This document shows, one piece after another, positions 15,984 to 25,000 of a stretch of 64,000 nt of DNA. The position numbers and the translations under genes were made by a program. A model generated the notes under the pieces. That model made no database searches. It had not been told where the DNA came from and saw nothing but the letters and a program-made list of their open reading frames with translations. Position 1 is the stretch's first letter. Every line of letters starts with the position of its first letter. Origin of the DNA: Brenneria izadpanahii (GTDB lineage Bacteria > Pseudomonadota > Gammaproteobacteria > Enterobacterales > Enterobacteriaceae); assembly GCF_017569925.1 (NCBI RefSeq), contig NZ_CP050854.1, positions 1,798,001 through 1,862,000 of the forward strand, in the 5' to 3' direction.

Positions 15984-17037
15984 TCACTTATACCAAGGGA
16001 TATTTGAGGGAGCGATTGCACCTTGAGAGCGTAAATTCCATAGCGATTCAGCAACAAGACTTCTTGCTTGTTGTGTCGTTGCTCCTCCTGATTCTAGTGC
16101 ATTGACTGCTATTTTCGTATGCTCTGCAAGAGTATTAGGCCGCCCACTATTATAAAGTTCCTTGAACGCCTGTCTTTGATATGAAGTCATAGCTTGATGA
16201 TCTAACCCCATCTTATCCATGTAATCCTGACTAATTGAGAATCCTTTTTTAGGATCATATTTGGGATTGCTCTTAAAGCCTGCTTTAGCATGTATATGGT
16301 GTCCGCCGACATCTTTATATTCACCAGTTCCACACTTAGCAAGCCCCAGCGGGTCGATCCACGTCAGCGGATTCGGCGCATAAGCATACTGGTTCAACCC
16401 ACCAAGTAGCCCTATCGGGTCCGGCTGGGTAAACCGTCCGCAGTCCGGGTCGTAGTAACGAAACAGATTGTAGTGCAGCCCGGTTTCCCTGTCGAGATAC
16501 TGGCCCTGCATGCGCAGGTTCTGGGCGGCAACCGGGTCGGGCTGCGGGCTTTCGTGCAGCAGTTTGCCCCAGGCGCCGTTGCGGCCTTCCCAGCGCAGCC
16601 GCCCTTCGGCGTCCGTCAGCCGCTCCGGCGTGCCGTTGGGCTGGCAGTGGAACCAGAAGATTTCGGGGGCGGCGACGCCGTCGATGCGCGCCAGCGGCTC
16701 GTAGCTGTCCGGGTCGGCGTACACATACGTCAGCGGCAGGCCGTCCCGGATTTCCTGCAACAGCCGGAAGCCCTCCCAGATAAAACGGGTGGTGACGGTT
16801 TTCCCCTGCGGCTCCCCGTTCAGCGTCTGCCGGCGGGTCTTGCTGATGCGCCGCCCCAGCGGGTCATAGCGGAAGCTGACGTGAACCTGCGGCGCATTGT
16901 GGCGGCGGGGCAGGCTGACCACGTCGGTCAGGCGGTGTTCGGTATCGTAGCGGTACTGCCAGCGGGTGGCGTTGAACAGGTCGTCGTCGCGCTCCTCGCG
17001 CACCAGGTTGTTGCGGTAGTCATAGTTCCAGCGGCGT
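15984..17037 (-). CDS. Orphan Rhs tip E: Rhs core (207-bp deletion) plus GHH-like nuclease toxin
   Basis: Late Rhs core nearly identical to the main gene, followed by a toxin of about 115 aa with the motif VGGHHIHAKAGF and a later YDPKKGFSIS, consistent with GHH-type HNH/EndoVII-like toxins. Relative to tips C and F, 207 bp (69 codons, in frame) are missing between two copies of GTACTGCCAGCG, giving FNATRWQYRYDTEHRL. At about 17037 the Rhs sequence is joined to an IS3-type transposase fragment in another frame, so no native start remains. Confidence 0.72.
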
Positions 17038-17290
17038 GCTGGAGAAAGCAGCTTCCGCCTTATCCTGATAGACTTTTTTCCAGTTGTAGAGCATGTTCTC
17101 TTTAATATCAAGCTCCTGTGCCATACGGGCAACAGACTTGCTGCTTTCGAGCAGTAACGCTACAGCCCTGCGCTTGAACTCTGGAGTATATTGTTGTCTC
17201 GTCATAGTGACCTCGCTTTCGTTGACTGATTTGAAAACAGGGTGGGAACTAAATCAAGGACAGATCAAACGTCAAAAGCGAGCATTATAC
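17038..17290 (-). mobile_element. IS3-family insertion sequence remnant (orfA start)
   Basis: The frame from ATG 17205 encodes the first 50 or so residues of an IS3-family OrfA: a transposase-8 helix-turn-helix (TRQQYTPEFKRRAVALL, SVARMAQELDI, LYNWKKVYQ). It breaks at about 17040 into Rhs sequence; orfB is absent. The sequence up to about 17290 is likely the IS end and flank, but I could not place the terminal repeat. The insertion or deletion probably removed the symE and hairpin normally found between tips E and F. Confidence 0.75.
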
Positions 17291-17321
17291 ATCAAGTTCA
17301 ACTAATCAGAGGCATAACCCT

Positions 17322-17609
17322 TCAGCTGAGGCCGTCAGGCCGACTCCCTTTTTTTTTCTTAATCTCTTTTATCCATTCATTAAATTCCTTTTCTAAATAA
17401 GGATCTTTTTTCATCGACAATATTTTTTCCAGATATCGACATGTATCTTTATTACCCATGTCCACCACATATAAAGCAATGGAATCAACAATATCATTTT
17501 CAAACGAATCAACAGCTTCGCAATATATATTTATTAAATCTTTCAAACCACCATTAACATTTAATTCTAACTTATTTAAAGCTTCATTATACTGATGACG
17601 GATATCCAT
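17322..17609 (-). CDS. Probable immunity protein for tip F
   Basis: A protein of about 95 aa, helical and charged, with no signal peptide. ATG 17609 has GAGG four bases before it; ATG 17621 overlaps the toxin stop (TAATG) and is an alternative start. The C-terminus ends in KKKKGSRPDGLS, which may be altered by the adjacent rearrangement; no symE-type hairpin follows. Family not recognised; the role is inferred from position. Confidence 0.58.
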   Translation of the reverse strand: MDIRHQYNEALNKLELNVNGGLKDLINIYCEAVDSFENDIVDSIALYVVDMGNKDTCRYLEKILSMKKDPYLEKEFNEWIKEIKKKKGSRPDGLS

Positions 17610-17620
17610 AAAACCTCGCA

Positions 17621-18983
17621 TTAATTATATGGGAAGCGTCCCGGAGACATTGGAATGTGGACATCAGCATTATGATTTGGGTTGGTCCCTCGGTCGGAAA
17701 TCCCCCCTGTAGCAGTACGCCTGTCAGTCACGTCTCTTGGACGATAATTCCCATTAGAAACACTAGACGTTGGAACTGTTTCAATATGCACATGAGGTAC
17801 AGCATCAGCATAATGTGAAGGTGAACGAGGATTCGCTGGGTCAATTCTCACGGCAACAGTATTTCCGTCTGGTAAACCTTTTGTCCAGACTTCCCCACCA
17901 CTATGAGCCTGTACGGATGAATAGCCTCGGTTACGCAAAGTTAGCCGTATTTGTCCTGGTGTTCTATTTGTAAAATTGGGTAGTCCAGATATTTCTTCCT
18001 GAATATTCCGGGCACTTCTGAACCGTCCATTACTACCTCTTAACCCACAGGTAGAAAGCCCCAGCGGATCAATCCACCCCAACGCATTCGGCGCATACTG
18101 ATAAAGATTAATTCCTCCTGCCAGCCCTATCGGATCCGGCTGGGTAAACCGTCCGCAGTCCGGGTCGTAGTAACGAAACAGATTGTAGTGCAGCCCGGTT
18201 TCCCTGTCGATATACTGGCCCTACATGCGCAGATTCTGGGCGGCAACCGGGTCGGGCTGTGGGTTTTCGTGCAGCAGTTTGCCCCTGGCGCCGTTGCGGC
18301 CTTCCCAGCGCAGCCGCCCTTCGGCGTCCGTCAGCCGCTCCGGCGTACCGTTGGGCTGGCAGTGGAACCAGAATATCTCCGGGTCTTCCATACCGTCGAT
18401 ACGCGCCAGCGGCTCGTAGCTGTCCGGGTCGGCGTACACATACGTCAGCGGCAGGCCGTCCCGGATTTCCTGCAACAGCCGGAAGCCCTCCCAGATAAAA
18501 CGGGTGGTGACGGCTTTTCCCTGCGTCTCCCCGTTCAGCGTCTGCCGGCGGGTCTTGCTGATGCGCCGTCCCATCGGGTCATAGTGGAAGCTGACGTGAA
18601 CCTGCGGCGCATTGTGGCGGCGGGGCAGGCTGACCACGTCGGTCAGGCGGTGTTCGGTATCGTAGCGGTACTGCCAGCGGGTGTGGCCGTTGTCCTTTTC
18701 GACGGTGCGGCCGTGGGCGTCATAACGCCAGCGGATGCCGTTCAACTGCGTGACGCGGTTATGGACAGGGGGAAGGGCGTCGGCAGCGTCGAGCGGATTG
18801 CCGGCGTTGTCCCAGCGCCACTGCTCGCGGCCGGGCAGGTCGCCGTCCTGTAGCAGCAGACGTCCGGCGCGGTCGTACTGCCAGCGCGTGGCGTTGAACA
18901 GGTCGTCGTCGCGCTCCTCGCGCACCAGGTTGTTGCGGTAGTCATAGTCCCAGCGCCGGGACCAGCGGCACGGGGCAGAGCGC
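17621..18983 (-). pseudogene. Orphan Rhs tip F, split by a nonsense codon; toxin of unknown type
   Basis: Rhs core from the PAPCRWSRRW region is intact to AQNLRM, where CAG (Gln in all other copies) is TAG near 18222. Downstream the frame continues through [17 protein letters not shown] and WIDPLGL into a toxin of about 140 aa. The toxin shows PHVHIETVP and [13 protein letters not shown], with HxH-type pairs; family unknown. As it stands the toxin cannot be made as part of the Rhs fragment. The upstream flank is the same symE-remnant junction as in tip C. Confidence 0.75.
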
Positions 18984-19122
18984 TCACCCGGCTGGATGAG
19001 GATACCGATATCGCCGCGCTGCTGGCTGACCCGCAGCGGCTTGCTCGGCCGGTCGCTGGAGCTTGAACTGCTGCCCAGTAAGATGATTATTCGGGCGGAA
19101 TTTGGAACAATGCTGGCTTAAT
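18984..19122 (+). pseudogene. Second remnant of the two-domain symE-type gene
   Basis: Nearly identical to 14099-14236, with the same internal deletion and the same joint to Rhs core. The shared breakpoints show this joint arose once and was then copied with different toxin tips attached. Confidence 0.75.
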
Positions 19123-19142
19123 AATTGGGCGGGTAAATAAAA

Positions 19143-19178
19143 TAGCCGGAAGGATCGCTGGAATCGCTTCCGGTTTTT
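19143..19178. terminator. Bidirectional hairpin terminator, symE-type, no. 5
   Basis: Stem AGCCGGAAGGATC / (A)ATCGCTTCCGG followed by TTTTTTATTA. It lies between the symE remnant and the immunity gene of tip G. Confidence 0.75.
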
Positions 19179-19219
19179 TATTATCTATTCAATATGTTTA
19201 GATGACATTATTTAAAATA

Positions 19220-19441
19220 TTAAAACCATTTTTTTATCCTCATGAGAAAAGCCTCACAAGCATCATGTTCATTTGTAAAATACTCAGGCTCAGTGCGATG
19301 ACCCCGCTCACTATAAAAAACACACCAAACAAATCCATCGAAAATTAAACATAGAGATTCATTCTTTATATTATCAATGGAATAGCTGTCCTTTGGTATA
19401 TGTGATTTATTTAAAGTATTTTTCAACTCTACTCTATCCAC
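19220..19441 (-). CDS. Small immunity protein for TNT tip G
   Basis: A 73-aa soluble protein starting at GTG 19441, with AAGG eight bases upstream, overlapping the toxin end. Motifs include SLCLIFDGFVWCVFYSERG and a Cys/Glu-rich HDACEAFL helix. From memory, such small YSERG proteins often accompany TNT-type (DUF4237) toxin tips, so an NADase-immunity role is likely; it needs a search to confirm. Confidence 0.68.
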   Translation of the reverse strand: MDRVELKNTLNKSHIPKDSYSIDNIKNESLCLIFDGFVWCVFYSERGHRTEPEYFTNEHDACEAFLMRIKKWF

Positions 19442-19871
19442 AAGATTTACCTTTTATTTTCTTAATCTCTTTCAAATGCCCAGAATCAATATAACTTTTC
19501 ACAGATCTATCTAATTTATATTGAGTGCCCATACCTATCTCCCCAAACCATGGGGCAATTTTACTTTCCTGAATATTTTGCATCGGTTTAAGAACTTCAT
19601 AAATAGTATAATCTCTATTATTAGTACCCGGAGGTAAAGCACGCATTGAATATGGGGTACCAACAGGAGACGTATAAGTACCACCAGGATGACCATAACG
19701 ATCAATTAGAGATCCTGGTTCTAACATAGAGATTTTTATTTCACCATAGGCACCATCATTTGGTGGCCAATAGGTCACTAATTCATTACTCAACCCCAAC
19801 GGATCGATCCACGTCAAGGGGTTAGGAGCATACTGATACAGATTTATCCCACCCGCCAGCCCTATCGGGTC
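19434..19871 (-). CDS. Orphan Rhs tip G: TNT-type NAD(P)+ glycohydrolase toxin
   Basis: A short tip starting at DPIGL, then NPLTWIDPLGL and a toxin of about 115 aa. Hallmarks of the tuberculosis-necrotizing-toxin (DUF4237) fold are visible: YWPPNDGAYGE, SLIDRYGHPGG, YSMRALPPG, YEVLKP and APWFGEIGMGTQYKL. The Arg of DRYG and the Gln of GTQY fall where TNT enzymes have key residues. Such toxins deplete cytosolic NAD+. No Rhs core or start precedes it, so it is silent unless recombined. Same fold as the expressed main rhs tip but clearly divergent. Confidence 0.83.
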   Translation of the reverse strand, partial: DPIGLAGGINLYQYAPNPLTWIDPLGLSNELVTYWPPNDGAYGEIKISMLEPGSLIDRYGHPGGTYTSPVGTPYSMRALPPGTNNRDYTIYEVLKPMQNIQESKIAPWFGEIGMGTQYKLDRSVKSYIDSGHLKEIKKIKGKSCG

Positions 19872-19993
19872 CGTCGCAATAATCTATCCGACTTTCGGAT
19901 CGTACTACCTGTTTCGGCTGTAAATTATCTTCATATCGTCGTCATAGTGCAGGAAATCGATCATGCTACCGCCCGCCCACGAGAAAGTTGACT
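19872..19993 (+). promoter_or_regulatory. Conserved symE-upstream block
   Basis: Closely similar to 15202-15322 (TTTCGGATCGTACTACCTG, TTTCGGCTGTAAATTATC, GCTACCGCCCGCC). It ends in GAGAAAGTTGACT immediately before the symE ATG. It likely contains the promoter and leader of symE; an antisense SymR-like RNA is possible but not shown. Confidence 0.55.
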
Positions 19994-20218
19994 ATGGCTG
20001 AGATGCATTCTAAGTCAGACAGCGTGCTAAATAAAGCAGCTAAAACAGAACGTTACTACACGGTGGGATACGCCACGCAAAACGGCAGACCCAACCCGCC
20101 CTCCGCCATCAACCTTAAAGGCCGCTGGCTGGAAGAGTCGGGGTTTATGACCGGGATGCCGATAACGGTGACGGTTGAGTGGGGAAGGATAGTGATTGAG
20201 AGCGAAATTAATCTCTGA
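19994..20218 (+). CDS. symE: Short SymE-like protein
   Basis: A 74-aa SymE-family protein (YYTVGYATQNGRP, SAINLKGRWLEESGFMTG, IVIESEINL), about two-thirds the length of E. coli SymE and of the 4052 gene. The core AbrB-like domain is present, the C-terminal tail absent. It starts at ATG 19994; the purine-rich GAGAAAG is a weak RBS. It converges on the tip H immunity gene with a hairpin between. It is the only intact gene of the short symE type here. Confidence 0.8.
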   Translation: MAEMHSKSDSVLNKAAKTERYYTVGYATQNGRPNPPSAINLKGRWLEESGFMTGMPITVTVEWGRIVIESEINL

Positions 20219-20249
20219 TATCGCACATAATAAATAACAGATAAAAATA

Positions 20250-20281
20250 ATCCGGAAGGATCTTGGAGATCGCTTCCGCAT
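20250..20281. terminator. Bidirectional hairpin terminator, symE-type, no. 6
   Basis: TCCGGAAGGATC / GATCGCTTCCG stem, slightly decayed on the right (GCTTCCGCA). It separates symE from the immunity gene of tip H. Confidence 0.68.
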
Positions 20282-20288
20282 TTAATAA

Positions 20289-20648
20289 CTATTTGTAGCT
20301 CACTTCACATTGGCCAATTACATCAAAAACATGATCGTAAGTACTTAAAATATAATGATCATCTTTTTCTTTATCGAATATTTTATCGAAACATGATTTC
20401 TTTGACAATTGATATTTTGATTCATCAATCATCGTAATAGTTAGGCTCTTTATATTTTTAAACTTAAAGCAAACTAAAGCTTCCTCACTTAAATCCTTGC
20501 TTGGTTGGCAAAACGACAAATCAAGAGAGGTTATTACCTCTATTTCCATAGGATACATATCTAATATGACGCTTTTTAAAATTAAAGCGTCTCTTCCATG
20601 TATTTCCCCATATATTGTCTCAATGGCTTGATTATTTACTGTTAGCAT
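20289..20648 (-). CDS. Probable immunity protein for tip H
   Basis: A 119-aa acidic soluble protein without signal peptide. The ATG at 20648 overlaps the toxin stop (ATGCTAA), so it is coupled to the tip. I recognise no family; the low GC and position support an immunity role. Confidence 0.65.
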   Translation of the reverse strand: MLTVNNQAIETIYGEIHGRDALILKSVILDMYPMEIEVITSLDLSFCQPSKDLSEEALVCFKFKNIKSLTITMIDESKYQLSKKSCFDKIFDKEKDDHYILSTYDHVFDVIGQCEVSYK

Positions 20649-21485
20649 CTCACTCTTATCCCTTTTCCACCAGTTTTTGTTGAAAATCTATCATTTAGAT
20701 TAATTGACTTCAAATCAGATTCAGTTGCCCAGACAGAAGGCATATTCTTTATACCAGCCTCTTTAGCTGCGTATAGTCGTCGATTATCTAAAGTAAATAC
20801 GGAATGTTTATTTGCACCTTGTGAGATTAATCTTTCTTGAATGTTAGTAGGTAAATCAGTAAGTCTTACCTTCCTGATTGGTTCTACTTGATTGATATAC
20901 GAAGGATCATTTTTCAATCTATAGATTAGATCATTAACTTTTTGACCATTCGAGAAAACGGAACCAATGCTATCTTGAGAGAATAAAACAGTGTTAGGAC
21001 TGACAGGCGATAACCCCCACGGATCCACCCACCCCAACGCATTCGGCGCATACTGATAAAGGTTAATTCCCCCCGCCAGCCCTATCGGGTCCGGCTGGGT
21101 AAACCGTCCGCAGTCCGGGTCGTAGTAACGGAACAGATTGTAGTGCAGCCCGGTTTCCCTGTCCAGATACTGGCCCTGCATGCGCAGGTTCTGGGCGATA
21201 CCCGCGCCGGGCAGCGGGCTTTCGTGCAGCAGCTTGCCCCAGGCGCCGTTCTGGCCTTCCCAGCGCAGCCGCCCTTCGGCGTCCGTCAGCCGCTCTGGGG
21301 TGCCATTGGGCTGGCAATGGAACCAGAATATCTCCGGGTCTTCCGTACCATCGATGCGCGCCAGCGGCTCGTAACTGTCCGGGGCGCTGTAGACGTAGGT
21401 CAGCAGCGTCTGGTTCTGGATTTCCTGCAACAGCCGGGAAGCCCTCCCAGATAAAGCGGGTGGTGACGGTTTTTCCCTGTGGTTG
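20642..21485 (-). pseudogene. Orphan Rhs tip H, frameshifted; ParB-like toxin candidate
   Basis: Rhs core from QGKTVTTRFIWEGF on, but an extra G near 21437 (GCCGGGAAGCC where other copies have GCCGGAAGCC) shifts the frame. The long frame resumes at MQEIQNQ and runs through WVDPWGLS into a toxin of about 120 aa. The toxin (VRLTDLPTNIQERL, FTLDNRRLYAAKEAGI) resembles ParB-fold domains found in polymorphic toxins, at low confidence. The Rhs segment is more divergent from the main gene than the other tips. Confidence 0.65.
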
Positions 21486-21705
21486 CCTAGAAGTTCCGGT
21501 TGCTGTTTCTGCCGACTTACTCGCCGTGGCTGAATCCGATAGAGCGGTTGTGGCTGTCGTCACACGGAACCATAACGCGAAATCATCAGTGTCGGTACAT
21601 GTGGCAATTACTGGAATAGGTAAATCAATTTATGAATGCCGCCTCGCCATTTTCCGGTAATTAACATGGTCTGGTTTAAAGTAGAGCGGTAATATATGAA
21701 GTTAT
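21486..21705. other. Unassigned stretch between tip H and the main rhs immunity gene
   Basis: No supported gene. A plus-strand frame (ending about 21660, VSVHVAITGIGKSIYECRLAIFR) could be the tail of a lost gene, but nothing confirms it. Confidence 0.4.
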
Positions 21706-22077
21706 TTAGCCAAAAACACCTATAAGGTAAGATATATATCTTGCAGGTTGGACCTCGGAAAATGTAAAGAATATTAAAACGTTATGCTTATGGAGAGGGC
21801 ATTTACTTTCAAAAAAGCATATCGCTTCTCCTTTATAATTATAATACCCAGGCTTTATCGTATTTTCTTTTACGCCTTTAATATGACTTGCAACCTCTTT
21901 TTTAAATGACTCGTCCTCCAGATCAAATCGCTTAGAATTAAAAACCGTAAAAATTACCTGACTGTCACAATACGGACAATCAATAAAGTTTTTTTTATGG
22001 ATAAAATCATTTTCAAAACCATCATGCAATAATATAGGTTTTTTTATGAGGTTTTTTGTTATGTTAAATTTACTCAT
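21706..22077 (-). CDS. Probable immunity protein of the main Rhs (TNT) effector
   Basis: A 123-aa soluble protein. It has CPYC and, later, CPLHKH, suggesting a zinc-binding ribbon. The ATG at 22077 overlaps the rhs stop (ATGA), so it is translationally coupled to the toxin. It is unrelated in sequence to the small immunity protein of TNT tip G. It probably binds the NADase tip in the cytoplasm; inference from position. Confidence 0.72.
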   Translation of the reverse strand: MSKFNITKNLIKKPILLHDGFENDFIHKKNFIDCPYCDSQVIFTVFNSKRFDLEDESFKKEVASHIKGVKENTIKPGYYNYKGEAICFFESKCPLHKHNVLIFFTFSEVQPARYISYLIGVFG

Positions 22078-25000
22078 AATTTTTTCAATACTCCATCTCT
22101 TATAAGGTCTTCAACAAAGTCATGTGTTTCATATTGCGTACCCATCCCTGTTTTTCCAAACCACGGTATAGCAGGTCCAGCATTAACCTCATAAGGTTTT
22201 AATACTTCATAAGTAGAAAGTGGTTTTTCTAACGTTTTATTTGGAAGGGCTCGCCCTTCAAACGAGGATCCTGCTGGTGACAAGAAAGTCCCAGTATCAC
22301 GGAAACCACTTTCATCAGTCCACCCACCATAACGATCTACCTTAGTTCCTGGCATGAGAGTCTTTTTCGTTGAAAAAACAAAACCACGATTAGGCGGCCA
22401 GGCACCATTCCCCATAAATTTCTCTAACGCGGCCCAATCTTGCTTTTTCCATAAAGCATATGCTTTAGCTGCATCCGTTCTGGAGGCAAACTGCCGTTTG
22501 TTTGATTTTGCCTGGAAATCATTCCAGCTATTCTTACATGACAACCCTAACGGATCGATCCAACCCAGCGCATTCGGCGCGTACTGATAAAGATTCAGTC
22601 CCCCCGCCAGCCCTATCGGGTCCGGCTGGGTAAACCGTCCGCAGTCCGGGTCGTAGTAACGAAACAAATTGTAGTGCAGCCCGGTTTCCCTGTCGAGATA
22701 CTGGCCCTGCATGCGCAGGTTCTGGGCGGCAACCGGGTCGGGCTGCGGGCTTTCGTGCAGCAGTTTGCCCCAGGCGCCGTTGCGGCCTTCCCAGCGCAGC
22801 CGCCCTTCGGCGTCCGTCAGCCGCTCCGGCGTGCCGTTGGGCTGGCAGTGGAACCAGAAGATTTCGGGGGCGGCGACGCCGTCGATGCGCGCCAGCGGCT
22901 CGTAGCTGTCCGGGTCGGCGTACACATACGTCAGCGGCAGGCCGTCCCGGATTTCCTGCAACAGCCGGAAGCCCTCCCAGATAAAACGGGTGGTGACGGT
23001 TTTCCCCTGCGGCTCCCCGTTCAGCGTCTGCCGGCGGGTCTTGCTGATGCGCCGCCCCAGCGGGTCATAGCGGAAGCTGACGTGAACCTGCGGCGCATTG
23101 TGGCGGCGGGGCAGGCTGACCACGTCGGTCAGGCGGTGTTCGGTATCGTAGCGGTACTGCCAGCGGGTGTGGCCGTTGTCCTTTTCGACGGTGCGGCCGT
23201 GGACGTCATAACGCCAGCGGATGCCGTTCAACTGCGTGACGCGGTTATGGACAGGGGGAAGGGCGTCGGCAGCGTCGAGCGGATTGCCGGCGTTGTCCCA
23301 GCGCCACAGCTCGCGGCCGGGCAGGTCGCCGTCCTGTAGCAGCAGGCGTCCGGCGCGGTCGTACTGCCAGCGCGTGGCGTTGAACAGGTCGTCGTCGCGC
23401 TCCTCGCGCACCAGGTTGTTGCGGTAGTCATAGTCCCAGCGTCGGGACCAGCGGCACGGGGCAGGGCGCTGCGCCTCGCCGGTGAAGACGTCGCGGCGGT
23501 GGAGACGGCCAAGGCGGTCGTACTCGCTGCGGCTGGTGAGCGCGCCCTGCGTGCGGCTGATTTCGCGGTGCAGCGGGTCGCGGGTAAAATCGGTGACCGG
23601 CAGGCGGTCGAGGGCGATACTGAGCAGATGGCCGCTGCCGTAGTAAAAATGCTTCAGTTTTCGGCCGTCGGGCAGTTGCACGCTGGTGCGGTTGCCGAGC
23701 GGGTCGTAGGTCCATGCCAGCGCGCCGTGCTCGCCCTGTTCGCCGACCAGCCGGCCGAGGGCGTCGTAGTCGAACGTCAGAGCCTGTTCGGCTTCGCGGC
23801 TCCAGGCGTTCTCGCCCAGCGCGGGATGGCGCGCGACGCGGGCGAGCCGCCCCGACGGGGCGTAGTGGTAGCGCGTCTGTCCTTCCGGCGTGGTGCGGGC
23901 GAGCAGCTGTCCGCCGGCGCCATAGGCGAAGGCATGGGTGATGGCCTCGGGGTGGCCGGCGGCAAAGGTGCGGGACGTCATGCGGCCGCAGGCGTCGTAA
24001 TCGTAACGCGTGACCGTGCCGTCCAGGCCCGTTTCCTCGCGCAGCAGCGAGTCCGCGCCCCAGTGGAACCGGTAGGCTTCGCCGTTTTCATTGTGCAGCG
24101 CGGTCAGTCTGCCGCGGGCGTCCCAGTCGCGGCGGACTTCCTCGCCCTGCGCGTTGCGGGTGGCCACCAGGCGTCCGGCCTTGTCGTAGAAAAATGCGTT
24201 ACGCTTGCCGTCGGCGGCCTCATGGGCCTGCGGCAGACCGTGCGCGTTCCAGACAAGGCGCTCCCGCCAGCCTTCCGGCCGCTCCATCTGGACCGGGCGG
24301 CCGGCCGCGTCGTAGTGGTAGACGGTCTCCTCGCCGTCCGGCGTGACCTCGGCTTCCAGCCACCCCAGCGGGTGATAGCGATAACGGGTGGTGCGCCCCG
24401 AACAGTCGGTGGCGCGGATAACCTGCCCGGCGTCGTTGTATTCCTGACGGCGGAGGTTGCCGGCCGCATCCTGCTCCTCGACCACCTGTCCCTGTTCGTT
24501 GCGGCGGTACCGGGTCGACTGGCCCAGCGCATCCACCACCTGCGTCAGGCCGAGGTGCTCGTCGTAGTAAAAGCGGGTGACGGCGCCGTCCGGTTCGGTG
24601 ACCGAGGCCGGAATGGCGCGGTGCGCCAGCCACTGGGTGGCGCGGACGTTGCCGTCGGCGTCAATTTCCCGCACCCGGTTGCCCTGGTCGTCATAGGCGA
24701 ACGTGACGGCGTTGCCGAGCGGGTCGATACGGCGGGTGAGCTGTTCGTTGTCGTTCCACTCAAAGCGCCAGACTTCGCCGCGCTCATCGACAAACCGGGT
24801 GATAAGCCCCTGCGGGCTCCAGTAGTGCCGGCGTATCTGGTTGTCGTACTGGGTGACGGTGGTCAGCCCGGCGTCGAGGTCGTAGTCGATACGGCAGCCG
24901 TCGCCGGTGCTGGTGCGGCTTTCCACCACGCGCCAGTGGTCGAACATCCGCCAGCGGTACGCGTTCTCCAGGCCGCCCGGCAGCCGGTGCCAGACCATCA

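Noticed and set aside
4403..20281. Regularly spaced hairpins considered as a CRISPR array or integron attC sites
   Set aside because: Spacing is kilobases, arms are short, there are no spacers or Cas genes, and no IntI-type features in the integrase. Only a loose analogy to cassette ends is kept.
21460..21660. Plus-strand 66-aa frame near tip H
   Set aside because: Part of it is antisense to Rhs core and the rest has no recognisable domain; kept only as an unassigned stretch.
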